A DNA stretch of 64,000 bases from Hypoxylon rubiginosum (Eukaryota > Ascomycota > Sordariomycetes > Xylariales > Hypoxylaceae), in contig CADCXA010000006.1 in assembly GCA_902806565.1 (NCBI GenBank), forward strand, positions 1,488,001 through 1,552,000. The letters run 5' to 3'. Positions 34,074 through 46,351 of the stretch are shown here, in pieces (position 1 is the first letter of the stretch; each line of letters starts with the position of its first letter). The notes under the pieces were generated by a model that saw only the letters and a program-made list of their open reading frames with translations, did no database searches and had not been told where the DNA came from. The position numbers and the translations under genes are program-made.

Positions 34074-35156
34074 GGTTGACTAGTGTTGCAGTCTAATGTG
34101 TCTTGGGCAGTAATGAGTACTGAATAGTGAAATTGACTACGTCTCAAAATGTAGTAGAGTTGAGAGGACCCGCAAGTTGGGATGTGGCGTGCGTCGTTCC
34201 TGGTTCTTGTTCCTGTTCCTGTTTCTCTTTCTCTTTCTCGAGATCTCGAAATGTGACGTAAGACGATGGGGTGAGGGGGTTGGGACGACGACGTGTACCT
34301 AGAAAATACGAGGTAGGACGAATCCACTAGCTAGATAATTGGATATCACCTTTCAGGATGCTGATAGATCAATAATTGTAATCGGAGATCAAAGATCAAA
34401 AGAATCAAGTAGCAAAGGGAGTTATGATGACTTAACACTACGAGCCATTGTACTTTTAATTGACTTGGGAATCGTCCAATGTCGTGGGCTGAGCTTCCCC
34501 AGTGAACATGAGCTCTGCCCTGACAGCCCGAGTGGGCTGACGGCGCTGGCGCAAGCTGAAGGTTACCGTTACACTTACGACAACGGAACTAAGCCCTGCT
34601 GGACCCGCTGCGAAAGTACGTACACGACCCATTCTTTGTTCCTTTACCCACTCCTTACGAGTAGTCCTACTTACGAGTCCGAGTCCCAAGTCTAGAACAT
34701 ATCAAGTCTCGTGTACCTGAGGCACTGGTTCAGATTATGGTGATGTGTTCCTGCCATAATCTAGGAATCCCACAAAGTAGACTTGACTTGATGTGATAGA
34801 CTGATTTATATCCGTACCTCACAAAGCAAAAATCTCGCAACCTCTATGGGTGAATAATGTTTCTAACGCATACGATACATACAATCATGACCTCGTATAC
34901 CTTCGTCCGTACCTAAGGGTAATCTCAAATCAACTCGCTTGCTAGGCTGCGCCCGAATCCTACATCTATCTACTCCTCCAGCCCGCTTTTCGATAAATAA
35001 TCTCTTCTAGACCGGGGGAAAAAACCATTAGAACGAAGTACCTACATACATTCGCCGTAAGTCTCTCATATCATCACCTTACACGTCTCCGTCCAACGCA
35101 GCCGAGAGGTATCTACCTAGGTAAGTAAATCTCATTTAACAACCCAACCCAACCTC
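34074..35156. other. Spacer upstream of kelch gene
   Basis: It contains the kelch promoter (CT-rich near 34200-34245) and the 3' flank of the ubiquitin-like gene. ACCTAGGTA lies at 35115-35123. A 118-codon ORF at 34339-34695 has no support. Confidence 0.45.
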
Positions 35157-36805
35157 TTACGAGCCCTCCTGTCTCTTCCGCGTCTTCCCCCTCGGCCTGG
35201 GGACGTGTTGTATCATCACCAGCCGGGGCGGCGGCATGTGCCCGTGCATCGGGACCCCCCTTCCCATGCCCCCGCCGCGCCCCCGGCCCCGGCCCCGGCC
35301 GCCGATCCACCCCTCGGGCGGCAGATGGGGAGGCCCGTGGGGATGGGGCGGCCCGTGGGGATGGGGAGGAGGCGCGGGGGGCGGCTGGACGTCGAGGGGC
35401 CAGTCGCGCGGCACGATGGGCCACATCTGCATGAAGATCGACATGCCCGGCTCTACCGTGTCTTCCCAGAGCTGGGGCAGTATGATGAAGCGAGCCAGGG
35501 CGGGAGGGGGAGGAGACGGGGCTGCCGCCGGCGGTGGCGGCGCCGGTGGAGGAGTGGGTGCTTGCGGAACTGCTGGCGCGCTTGTGGTTGGAGGGCCCGG
35601 GGCTCCTCCGGCTGATGATGATGATGATGCTGTGGAAGTGGAAGGCGTCCCCGTTGCGGAGGCTGCTGCTGATTCTGGAGCAGGTGCAGAATTAACAACC
35701 GGTTGTGCTGCTGCTGCTGCTGCTGCTGCTGCCTGGGGCTCTATATCGGGGTCCGGGAAGGGTAGATATGTAAGTAGGTCGTAGCGCCTGTCCATCACGT
35801 ACGGCCCGATTACGTCCACGTGCATGAAGCAGCTTCGAATCAGACGTTCCATGCCCTAAGATACCCGTTAACTACAGATCAAAAAGGGATTCTCGATTTA
35901 ACACTATCCATCTATTCCCCTTCCAAACTAGGATACAGACCATTACGTTCAGATCTCTTCCAGGTTTGAGAACTACTACTATTCCCGAGGAATCATCTAG
36001 GAAGAAGAAAAAAAACTATTGAAGTCGTACTCACCTCCCAAGTTTTGGCCTTTTCCCAGGGGAAGACGTACTGCCGTCCCACGGCATCCTTGAATCGAAT
36101 CGGCAGTTTCTTCGGCGGCCTATCAGACGATTTCTCCCAGCCAGGATCGCCAGGCTGAAGCGGCCGGAAAACCAGTATTTTGACTCCATCGCCGGGGCCA
36201 GGTCCGCTTAACGTTGGTGCCGGGGGAGCTGGCTCCGGCTCTGTGCTCTTTTCCGGTTCGGCTTTTTGTTTTTGTTTTTGCTTGCTGGTCAAAGCTGGCT
36301 TTTGTGTGCTGTGGCCTTCATCTCCTAAACCTACACCCGGCTGATTAGATTCGTCCGGTGCTCTCCTATCTGCTATATCTGTAGCTGACGTGCTTGGAAG
36401 CTTAAGCTCTTTAAGATCCTCCGTTATCCCCGATGTTGCAGTAAGCGACTGTGGAGACAGGCTCGCATGAGATATCTCCGCATTATTAACTTGCGAACTA
36501 CTAGAGAAGTCATCATATGCCCTCGCAGGAGCTTTGCCTTTATCCCTAGAACTAGATCCCGTCTCGTGAGCTTGACCACCGCTGACTTGATCACCCGTAT
36601 CGGCTAGCCGTATATTTACCTGTTCCTGGAGTGTTTCTTCAGAGAAAACAGGGGGGCCGACTTCTGACGGCGGGCCTGAGACGGAGACTTCCTGATCAGG
36701 GATAGGGTCAGGATGGATTTGGGTAGAGGAGCCGCCGTCGGTCGAAGCAGGCAAATCAACGGAGGTATGCGAGGACCGTAAGTCTTCGTCGTCTGAGTCA
36801 GCCAT
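35157..36805 (-). CDS. Ubiquitin-like (ULD_2-type) domain protein with internal low-complexity insertion and RGG tail
   Basis: 489 residues, exons 36805-36035 and 35855-35157 (WEKAKTWE|GMERLIRSC, phase 0). Residues 1-225 are a Ser/Glu/Gln-rich disordered region with a KQKQKQK run. A fungal ubiquitin-like domain begins near 232 (LPIRFKDAVGRQYVFPWEKA) and continues through MERLIRSCFMHVDVIGPYV to RRYDLL (~285). It is then interrupted by about 85 residues of poly-Ala, Ser/Thr and poly-Pro (295-378) before its last strands, IILPQLWEDTVEPGMSIFMQ. The C terminus has HPHGPPHPHGPP and a Gly/Arg run (GGRGRGRGRGGGMGRG), an RGG-type RNA-binding or methylation signature. The molecular function is unknown. 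Family identification rests on the two domain halves. Confidence 0.82.
35707..35732. repeat. GCT trinucleotide run inside the ubiquitin-like gene
   Basis: Eight perfect GCT units in the exon code the poly-Ala tract of the minus-strand protein. A second run of GAT/TGA triplets lies nearby at ~35611-35630 and codes Ser. Both can vary in length by slippage without a frameshift. Confidence 0.8.
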
Positions 36806-38778
36806 ATTCCGATTCCGATATCCTCGGGGGGGTGGTGGACGCGTGGTAGTTTAGTTGGCTTAGTAGATGCAATGCTCCGAGAGAAGACCCGGCGTTTGTG
36901 GGTCTTATCCGGCTTCCGCGGTAAGATGGTAAGATGGGGATCGCGCCGCAATGGGGGCCCTTTTTTCGAAAAAGGTTGCCGATCGACCGTTGTTACGTCA
37001 GTCTCGCGTAAAGAGAATTTAATTATAGTACTGGTCTATACTTTGTAGAAGAGACACACACACACAAAAGGACCGAACTGCCGTACCGTATAGTTGGCGG
37101 GAAAGAAAAAAAAATGAAAAAAGAGTGCCGAAGTGCGGCTGAAATCTCAAGCACACACACACTTTTTGGAACACAGATGCAACCTTTTTAGAGTAGTAAT
37201 GGTAGTACTCTTGGGTAGTATCTAGGCACAATGGCATACATACATGTAAGCTACATGTACATACGTGGTATGTGGATGACTCGATTATGGTCGATGTGTT
37301 TCCCCCATGTGTTGTATTCTGTGCCGGGTAGCACACGTGCAACATAAGCGTCATATGTAACAGGACGTGCTAGACATACTGGACATGCCAATCTTGCCAA
37401 TCTTGCCAATCTCCACAAAGATAAACCCCCCTTAGTACAACGATGTTCCCTGAAGCGGCAGAGCGGCGGGGGATGGAGATTGGGGGATAGAGATGGAGAT
37501 TTGGGGGCAGGATTTTCTTCAATTTCTCCAGCGCTATTCGCGGGAGCTAGCGGACGGGTACTAGATACGTCCCAATGTCCCAATAACCACACGATCATGG
37601 GCAAAAGAGAGTAGGGGAATATGAAACAGAAAAAGCAAATGGATAGTGCTACTACAGACTGGATCTAACCTACTAAGTAGATGTAAACCGACAAGAGAAG
37701 AAATACATTTCCTAGAATGTACCTAGGTAGTACGTAGGTCCTATAAATAAATATATTTTTGCACTTGTAATCTGTAATCTGTAATCTGACTTATGTCGCG
37801 ATCGACCTGCATTACCCTTACGTTACCCCTACGTTACCCCTAGTTCGTTTATACACTTTTTTACCTTATCTCTATCTCTATCTCACCCGTTCCGTGTACG
37901 TGGTATATGTATGTAAGTAAGCTACAGCAAGCGCTCCAAGTGTCTGAAGAAGCGGCATACAAGGGTATATCGCGATAGGCCATGGGGCACGGGGGTTCCC
38001 GGGGTGGGAATCATGTATGTCAGACGGGTACCCTAAACTCCGCCAACAATGGAGATGGAATGAAAAGCGAGGAATACGTCCTAACATACCTACCCAGAAT
38101 AAAAACGCCAAACGCCCGCCAAACGCCACCGAAAGAAAGCCACCCATGCAGTGACGATCTCGGCTCCGAGCGCTACCGGTTCTCGAATAGGGAAATTCTC
38201 GCTTCTTTTTCAACCGGCCTGGAGAACCTTGTTGGAGGAAAAAGCCCGCTAGTTCGCCTATGGAATGGGCGGACCTTACACTCCAAGGCCTACTGTCGAG
38301 CTTCTCTATCGTCGCTTTTCCATCGTCGCTTTCTATCGACAACTTGGAATTTGGCTGTATCATTCACTGTTCGCGCGATGAAATTCCATGGTTAAGATAG
38401 TTTTAGTAGTTCTTAAATCATATCATCATACATAGACAAACAACAACTATAGACTATAGACCGTTCTTCAACTTGAGGGAAAACTTGAACTTGTTTCTAG
38501 GAATCCCCGAACCCCCTTCCTGTATGTTTTGGCAAAGCAAGATATGTATCTACCAATTATTACAAAAAAAAAACACAACCCGTTTGGATATCTACCTTGA
38601 CCAGTCCCATCCTACATAGATAGTAAAAAAGCGTTTCCCTCGCAGTGAAGCACTAAAGATGTATTACACGCCTTTGCCAGTTCAAATTACCCCAATCGAA
38701 AGGTATGAGAAAACAATGTAAGAAATTAAGACAGATACCATTCCCTTTTTTTTAGTAGTAGTAGTCATCACTCATTCA
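36806..38778. other. 2 kb between ubiquitin-like gene and zinc-finger gene
   Basis: No recognisable gene. Features are ACCTAGGTA at 37721-37729, three copies of GTAATCT at ~37767-37788 and repeats of ACGTTACCCCT at ~37818-37843. A 161-codon minus-strand ORF (37878-38363) starts with ATG but shows no family pattern and is left unannotated. Confidence 0.45.
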
Positions 38779-40554
38779 TCACTCGTCAATCTCCTCGCCC
38801 TCGGCGTCCTCCTCGCCATCGTCCATAGCCGTCCCGGCCGCCGCCGCGCCGCCGTTGTTGTTGCACTTCAGGGGGTTGCGCAGCCTCCACCTGCCCCTCT
38901 CCCCCCTTTCGATGATGGCGACGTCGGCGCGCGTGGCCCACTCGGTGAGCGTGCCGTCGTCGTCCCCGCCGAACTCGATCGGCGGCTCGGAGCCGCCGCC
39001 GCCGACGGCCTTCTCGAGGTGCTTGGCGACGTGCTCCATCCGGTCGTCCCAAGCGTTCGGGCCTTCGAAGCGGGCGGCGCAGTCCCGGGCCGGGCACCGC
39101 ATATACGTCGGCAGCTCGCAGCGCGTCCGCTTCGCCTTGTCCTGGTGCGCCCGCTCGCGCGTCTCCCACTCCGGGGTCGGCTTCCGCTGCTTGACCTGCT
39201 TCTTGAAGGTCGCCGGGATGTGCATGCGGCGGAGGTGCTGGGTGTAGAGGTCCTTCCGGTTGAAGATGGTCCCCCGAGGAAGCGTCGGCGTGGCGCAGAC
39301 GTTGGGGGAGTAAGACGTCTTGGAGCGGTTGCGGATGGGAGCGGCCGACTTGCTCGAGGCTTTGCAGCACAGCTCTTGCTGGCAGACCCAGTAGTTCAGG
39401 ACGAGGTGCTGCGAGGAACAGTGTCGCTTCCATTCGTTCTTGCTGGCAAAGGTCGAGGTGCAGCCCGCGAAACCGAAGACGCAGATGAAGGGCCGAGTGT
39501 GTTGTTTCTTAATGTGATTTTGTAGACCATTATCGTCCTTGAAGAAAACCTTCTTCGAGCACTTGGTGCAAGAGAAGTTACCCTTTGTCCCTTGGATCAT
39601 GGGTTTGGCAGTCGGTCTGCCCATCGTGGAGTCAACCGGCTCAATCTTAACCCGTTTCACTTCTGGTAGTGACTCTGAGCTATTGCGTCGTTTGCGGTTC
39701 CTGTTATGGCGGCTTCCGGTGGACTTTGTCCGCTTCTGCTTCTGGTTTGGAATGTATTCGTCGTCCTCTCCGTCTTCTTGCTTTACATCGGGGAGTTCGA
39801 CCTCCTCGCTAGACGTCACTTCTTCTTCCGATTCGATGGCAGGATAAGTATCGATCGGCTCCGGGATGTGGATCTCTTCTTTTACGTCTGCCACGATTTC
39901 CTCGGGACTCAACGGCTGGGAGACTTCCATTTGTTCCGGTGCGCTGCACATGTCCATGTGGGCTACGCTATCATCGCTTGACAAACTGTAACCTCGGGAA
40001 GGAAATTCTGCTCTTGGATTACAGTCGTCAAAGTAACTCTCGGGTGTCTCTTGAAAAGGATTGATGTCAATTGGCTTCACGCAATCATCGGCAAGACCAG
40101 TAAACTGATGGTACAGCTGAGCATGAGTGCCAAAGCTATCGTACTGGTGGATGTATGGAGACATAGCCGTCGAATCACTTGGCGTTGGCGGCGAGTGTGC
40201 TTGGTAATAGTCACTGTCCCTGGGCGGGCTAAGCATACTGCTGCTCGTCGAAGAGGAGTGTGAGAACGATGGTGAATCTCGACCTCGAAGCAGACTGGAA
40301 GGGAATGGTGGTACGCCGTCATCTCTTTGAGTGATAGTCTCAGAGAGGAGGTTGTCGGCCATCGGATAGTTGAAAAGCGGCGATTTGTCGCTGTCCGCGA
40401 GGTAGCGCTGCATTTGCGAAGGACCCCATGAAGAAATCGAAGGCTTGAGTTCCGGATCGATCATGCCATCAATCGAAGAATCCATTAACGGGGTTTCCAC
40501 ATAGACTGGTAGTTGCACGGCCTCCGTGTACGGATAGGAGTGTTGATAATCCAT
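38779..40554 (-). CDS. C2H2 zinc-finger transcription factor-like protein
   Basis: The 591-residue intronless protein has an N-terminal half (1-270) that is Ser/Pro/Asp-rich, as in activation regions (FSHSSSTSSSMLSPPRDS). An acidic stretch and a basic cluster (273-303, QKQKRTKS...NRNRKRR...EVKRVK) suggest a nuclear localisation signal. Finger 1 is FSCTKCSKKVFFKD...HIKKQH (about 328-352). Finger 2 is ICVFGFAGCTSTFASKNEWK...SSQH (about 357-383). Atypical Cys/His groups follow (VCQQELCCKASS, HLRRMH, RCPARDCAARFEG...MEHVAKH). The C terminus is acidic (DDGEEDAEGEEIDE). The in-frame Met at 40785 adds 77 residues of leader-like sequence, so MDYQHS at 40554 is preferred. The target genes are unknown. 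Finger 2 matches one in the factor at 47-50 kb. Confidence 0.85.
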   Translation of the reverse strand: MDYQHSYPYTEAVQLPVYVETPLMDSSIDGMIDPELKPSISSWGPSQMQRYLADSDKSPLFNYPMADNLLSETITQRDDGVPPFPSSLLRGRDSPSFSHSSSTSSSMLSPPRDSDYYQAHSPPTPSDSTAMSPYIHQYDSFGTHAQLYHQFTGLADDCVKPIDINPFQETPESYFDDCNPRAEFPSRGYSLSSDDSVAHMDMCSAPEQMEVSQPLSPEEIVADVKEEIHIPEPIDTYPAIESEEEVTSSEEVELPDVKQEDGEDDEYIPNQKQKRTKSTGSRHNRNRKRRNSSESLPEVKRVKIEPVDSTMGRPTAKPMIQGTKGNFSCTKCSKKVFFKDDNGLQNHIKKQHTRPFICVFGFAGCTSTFASKNEWKRHCSSQHLVLNYWVCQQELCCKASSKSAAPIRNRSKTSYSPNVCATPTLPRGTIFNRKDLYTQHLRRMHIPATFKKQVKQRKPTPEWETRERAHQDKAKRTRCELPTYMRCPARDCAARFEGPNAWDDRMEHVAKHLEKAVGGGGSEPPIEFGGDDDGTLTEWATRADVAIIERGERGRWRLRNPLKCNNNGGAAAAGTAMDDGEEDAEGEEIDE

Positions 40555-41520
40555 CTTGATCAAGCTCCTTGGTAGCACTAGGCCGTTTGCTAAGTAACAG
40601 CTGCGCCTACGGGGCGGTAGGTCCAAGTAAGATGTACAATGGAAGAAACACAAGATCAATTTTCCACGCCGCTGGGTCTTAGTCGGCCGAGACCTTTTCG
40701 AATAGAAGGATCTTGGGGCAACGGCAATGACAACGAAGGGAAGGGGGTTAATAAGATTAGAAGACGAAGAGAACTCGCAAGGCACACTTGTAGGTCGAGA
40801 AATCAGGGTACGAAGTCAGACTTGTGGAAAGAGATCTGGTCTTCCATAGGTTGAAGATGCTGCTTCGTAGGCAACAAGGGGGGCGGAGCAAGAGATATGA
40901 AGCAACTTGCTTCCGAGATTATTAAAAATGCCATTGTGAAAGAATCAACTTGACTATTATGTTGCCGGGTGTTCTGGGTAGCACATGTCTTGGGCATCCT
41001 GATCCTCCTCCAGCTCGAGCGACGACTCCACGCGGAGCCGCAAAAGACGTATCTTGTAGACTAGGAGGGGTCCGTGGCGCAAGGCGATTGCGGTCATTTC
41101 GACTTGGCTTGGCAATACCCCTGCATGCCTACAAGGGTCGGTATGGTCGTATGGTGGTAGTGAGACGTACATGCTTGGCCTATTCTGACATGGATTCGGC
41201 GAGGTGCGTCGATCAATCCATGGGGGTAATGCCTGTTCAAACAGTGTAATCAAGAGATCGAGAACAAACGAGGTACTTGTACCCATGCCCATGGCTTTGT
41301 ATCCACGGAATACCCACGGAATACCATAGCGCGCGAACCATCCGCTATGTGCAGTGGTTCGCAGCCCATCCATCGACTGTACTTTGGGACCATGTAAGTC
41401 AAAACGTCTTGACCAAATTTGAGATACTAAAATAAGACCACGACGAGAATGAATAATAAAAAGCCCTAATACTAAATAGTGACGCCTAGTGCACTAGGTA
41501 TAGAAAAGAGGCCTGATCAT

Positions 41521-41566
41521 CGAAGGTCGAAGGTCAAAGGTCAAAGGTCGAAGATCGAAGATTGAA
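41521..41566. repeat. Degenerate 7-bp tandem (AAGGTCG/A)
   Basis: Six imperfect copies of a heptamer alternate AAGGTCG and AAGGTCA, then AAGATCG. Intergenic. Confidence 0.7.
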
Positions 41567-42891
41567 CATGTGTAAAAACTTGCCCGGAAGAGCGTTTCAG
41601 TTGAACGTCGAACACGTTGTAGGTAGAAGCTTGAGCGGTCCTCTTGTAAGGCGTCCACCTAGGCAAAACAGTCGACGACACCAAGGCGGACTGCTTCAAG
41701 CCACCACAAACCAGGTGTGTATTATCACGTGGGGAAAATACATAGGTGCTGTGTATGGAGGTACATAGATTTCCCCGTAATAACCAGTCGCTGCTTTTGT
41801 ACCTTATGCATGGTTAGTAACATCCTTGGTGATGAAATTTTCGCCGTGGCTCGTCGGGTCTCGGGATTGGTTCGTGGCTGCTGAGCCTGTTGAGCTTGCT
41901 CGCCCGACTACTGCTGTTTCTTTTTTCTCTATCCTCGATGAGTTGGCTGCAGGGGCTGATTCGGATCCAGACCACTCAGCGAAAAAAGGACAAGGTACCT
42001 AACGATGTGGTATGGGGGAACCTAGACGTAGACGATCCCGTTCCGATTCCTTAAATTTGGGGATAGCAATATGTAGCAGTTTGTTGGTTGACCGCCATCT
42101 CAAACTACCGGGGATAGAGGAGATTTGAATCAGGACAAGGGCTATCGGGTCCGGTTGGGCTAGGACTCATGTATCATGGACATTGCCGTACTTTCTAAAA
42201 GTCGGGCGGCCCCCAAAGTATTCGAGACTTTGACTTGGAGCACGCAATGGCAATGCGCAGTACTTGCAGAGCACCATGTCTGACCAACATTCCGGGTCCG
42301 GCCCCCACCCTCCATCCCTTTTTTTTTTTCTTTCGTCCATAAAGAAAGTAACCCAATCATTACTTGCAAGATTTGAACCGACACCAACAGATGAAAGCTG
42401 AAATCCAAGCCCAAGCGCGGGCGGTTAGCATGCGCAGAGTCACCAATGGGGACGTTTCGGTTATGATTGGGCCTACATAGTACGTGTAAAGTGTAAGGAC
42501 TAGGATATGACGATGGCCAACTCTGAATTGTACAAAAATACAATACCTTCCTAGTAGGTATCTCGTGGGGAGAACTGGGAGATAGGCCAACAGCGCTTCG
42601 AAGAGCGTGTGAGATGGGTGTAAGTGGCGTCCTCTAGCTGCTTGTGTCTTTCGTATTCTCCATGACAATGGCCCCTAATGATAAAGGTCTTGAATCTTAG
42701 TAATCGAGTCGTCCTCGAATCGTCTTATATGTCCAAGGCAGCCAGGTCGCTTTGGATTTGCAAGGCATAAAAGCTCCAAAGTACTCCGATTCGAAGCAGA
42801 GAAATTCTTGTTCTTGGATATGAACAAGGACAAGCGATAGCGAATGGAGAAGGTGAAAAATGATTAGAGTATCAACAAGCGGAATGCCAGA

Positions 42892-42915
42892 GTGCTTAGG
42901 TGCTTAGGTGCTTAG
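42892..42915. repeat. Three perfect copies of GTGCTTAG
   Basis: An exact 8-bp direct tandem at 42892-42899, 42900-42907 and 42908-42915, in gene-free DNA. Confidence 0.85.
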
Positions 42916-43126
42916 GTGGGCCGTGCGTCACCGAACGTTTCCACATTTGGGGGCTCTTAATGGAAAAGGATCCCAGCTATACGTGTACTTTATGTACCCA
43001 CCTAGGTACATGTACACAGTAAAGCCTGCACGTATATACACAGTACAATTGAGATACCATTGGCTAGAGAAGCCCCATTAAAAGAAGGCAACCGCGGGAT
43101 ATGGGGATGAGATTGGTCTTTCATTC

Positions 43127-43192
43127 ATATACATACACTTTCATATACATACATTGATACATACATACATACATTGATACATACATACATAG
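43127..43192. repeat. Interrupted (ATAC)n microsatellite
   Basis: ATAC/CATA tetranucleotides broken by CTTT and TTG interruptions. Intergenic. Confidence 0.8.
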
Positions 43193-43250
43193 ATGGCTCA
43201 TGTACATTACCTCTTCTAGTAGAAGGCAGTAGAGGCAGTAGGGTGCTATC

Positions 43251-43350
43251 TTATGTACGTGTTATGTACGTGTTATGTATGTGCCATGTATGTGCTATGT
43301 ATGTGCTATGTATGTTTACTCAAATCATACTCAAATCATACTCAAATCAT
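43251..43350. repeat. Two adjacent 11-bp tandem arrays
   Basis: Six copies of an 11-mer (TTATGTACGTG to CTATGTATGTG, 43251-43316) stand directly beside three perfect copies of a different 11-mer, ACTCAAATCAT (43318-43350). Both have the same 11-bp period. The copies in the first array drift by C-to-T and T-to-C changes. Confidence 0.85.
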
Positions 43351-46301
43351 ATGCAATCGATGCGTTTGCGGATAGCTGGCCTCGAACCGTTGCCCTTTTC
43401 GAGATCAATACTCCAGTCCCGCTCCAATCTTGTCTCTTGTCCTCCCCTCCCCGTCCAAATGCCGGGCCTGCACTGCAAGTGAGACCCGTCATCCTGTGGT
43501 AACGTAACCCATCTAGCATTCGGGCACACGGAATCTCGAATGTCGAGGCGCCCAATTGATTCATCTGCTCGTCCTACCGTCGAATGTCTACAGCATTTAC
43601 CGAGCAAGAAAGAGCCGCATGGTTGATACCCTACACGTGTTGAGCCCCCCCTCCCCGCCGGAAAGCGACCCAGGGGCTGAGTCTACCGAAGTTATCGGTT
43701 ACGCATCAGGACGGCGGCATCACAAGACGCCTACATGGCTGCTGCACCCAACACGGACGTCGAGGACCTATCACCTACGAGAGTCGCCTTTGTCCTGTGA
43801 AACGACGTGTATGAATTCGTACATGATCGCTTTAGCCGGGCACTAATTGTTCATTTCTAGGCCGTCCGCCGGCCCTATCAATGTGGAAGGATCACTGTCC
43901 AGTCACCCTTCTGTATTCGCAGAAACTGGACGCCCCGCGGCCAGGCGCAGCTCCCGGGTTCAACAGCGAAAGCTGAGCCTCTTTCGTGCATATCGCATCT
44001 GCAAGCTGTCTCAGAGACTTGCTTGACGATTTTTCCCACACTTGGTTCCTTGCGTAGTATGCAGGTTCGAAAGACCTCGCTGATAGTTCCCACGCTAAGC
44101 GCGCGAGTCCTCCTCGTGGTTACACAAGGTTGCGTGGCTCAGACAGGGTGGCCCGACGGCCGATCGTGGTCCACACCGGTTTTGCGTTTCCCAAGCAGCC
44201 CAAGTCCATAGTGTGAGCTGTGGGGATTCAGTTCCCGGTCCTTGGGAGAAAAAACATGGCCGTAGGAATGTTTTACTTAGCGCCGAGTCACCACCAACAG
44301 GTCGACTAAACCAGATCTCGATCTGTACTCCTTGTCTGTATACTGACGGGGAGCTTCAGGTGTACCTAACCTACCTACATTCTATCGCGACGGATGGGGT
44401 TTGGCAAGGGGATGTTTACTCTGTATAACTCTTGTACTGTCCATAGAAAAGCAATCACAAGCTTGTAGATATCTCACTTCATTAAGTTTCAAGCCGCCAG
44501 GGTTTGTTATCTGTTGGGACCTGACGGCGTGTTACCCCTGAACTGGTTCCTATGACCCGCAATCTCAAACCTCGCCTACTGCGGGCTGCAGGACCATATC
44601 TGAATGTAGTGGAGGCATCATCTGCGTATCTTAGGTAATTATTGCACTCTTTCGGAGGTCGATACTTGTTTTGGTAAACTCGAGATTTCATTATTCCTTA
44701 CGCATCAAAGTATTCAGACTACCGTTGACTCTTTTGGAGGTCCAGCTCGTGTGAGATGGCAGGTAAGTCTGGCGCGATACGACTCTACATGTTAGCGAGG
44801 CCCCTGGTTTTTTGACAGGTCATTAAGTGATCCCATGAAAGAACTTTATCGAACTAAAGACGCTCTTTTACATCATCTTCATAGCTCGCTATAATAATCT
44901 AGATTCTGACTCGGCAAGTCCGACTCGGCCGTGGTCGTCTCTGCGTCCTCGGCGACTCTGTCCGCCACGGGAATCTGCAAACGAGCTTGGCCGATGATGG
45001 ATTTTTCGCTCATCGTTCAGCTCATAATCCACGAGTTATATCCATGAATTCATGGTACTATCTGACCAAATGCAGTAGGTCCCACAGATTTACTGGCGTT
45101 TACCTACTGTACTTATCCTTGGATTATATTTAGATTCAGAGTGTAGGACAACAATACTAGTCGTTTGAGGTAGAGCGGAATTTCTACCGACCTTCGCCAG
45201 TTGCTTCCGAGCTTCGTAGACAACTGAGTGAAACAATGCGTTGGAGTAGGTACAGTCATCTCAAGGGGCCTGATCATTGCTTACGCCACCTTCATTAGCA
45301 TTTAGCTCCTTTAGGAGGGCGTCGGGACTGATCTACAGGTGCTAGAGTCAATAATGGCCGGCCCCTGAGCGGTAAATTAGATGGAAGATACGGGTCTCTT
45401 AGTAGTGGACCAATCAAGCTTTAACATAGAAAGCAACACTCCCGGGTGCTTCACTAGACTTAGTCAGTAATTAGTACGTAGTCCACGAGGAAGTTCCCTT
45501 AGAGGGTCATAACTTTATACGGAGTGCCCCTAGGCACCTCTCCCGAAGAGACAGCTAGCAACAGAGCCAAAGAATGATACTGAGAGCGACTTATATGGTG
45601 AACTTGACAAGTTCTCAAGCATAGATCCTAACGACAAGGCGCCATTATCGATATCATTGTAACAATGTCTTTAGGATACCTCAAGCGTCCCTATTATAGA
45701 CCGTTTGTCAAGTAAACATTGCTGATATCTTAGAACACTTACCTACGCAGGAAACTGGCGGGCCTACTTCCCTCTCCGACCGCCGCAAACGAATATAACT
45801 ATTCGAAGCCCTAACACAGACGCCCTTCGAGCTCCCTGCTAGAAGCAATCAAGTTCATACAACTAGCTGCAGTTGTCGACTATTTTCGGATATCCGGAAT
45901 TGCCCGTACCACACAAACCCAAGCATGTCTTACCTAGTTACCACAACCGCGTAGACAAATCACCTTTCTAGTTGAATGCACCATCTCCTTGAACAAATGC
46001 AAGAAGGAAAATATCCCGAATTATCAACTCGTTGCTGGCTCAAGATAAGATATAGGGTCAGTTCCATCTAAGGCATCTAGCTTCGATTCCCAGTGGCTGT
46101 TCGCCTGCCTATAGTACCTACCTTATGCTGTGACATGGCAAGCGCCTGTCCATGATTCCTCGCGACACCGGCCGAGCCTCCTAAGATATCGAGAACACAC
46201 TCTAGAAGCGAACGATAAATAACGATAGAGACGAGCCGGCGCGTGAAAATCGCATACAAACTGAAACTCGCAAGCAAAGAACTAAAACCTTGGAAGTTAA
46301 A

Positions 46302-46305
<4 letters not shown>

Positions 46306-46348
<43 letters not shown>
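46306..46348. repeat. (AC)n dinucleotide microsatellite
   Basis: About 21 perfect AC units without interruption. The Cys/Val reading frames over it on the minus strand are artefacts. Confidence 0.95.

Positions 46349-46351
<3 letters not shown>

Noticed and set aside
37878..38363. 161-codon minus-strand ORF downstream of the zinc-finger gene
   Set aside because: No family pattern, and the composition is like the surrounding non-coding DNA; left out.
38779..40785. Longer zinc-finger protein starting at 40785
   Set aside because: The extra 77 residues are Arg/Ser/Cys-rich and leader-like. The Met at 40554 begins sequence of normal composition.
40957..41373. 138-codon minus-strand ORF upstream of the zinc-finger gene
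   Set aside because: It lies in the promoter region and its translation shows no domain or signal. Not supported.
46060..46100. TTCGATTCCC, a B-box-like sequence
   Set aside because: No A box or stem structure upstream at tRNA spacing.
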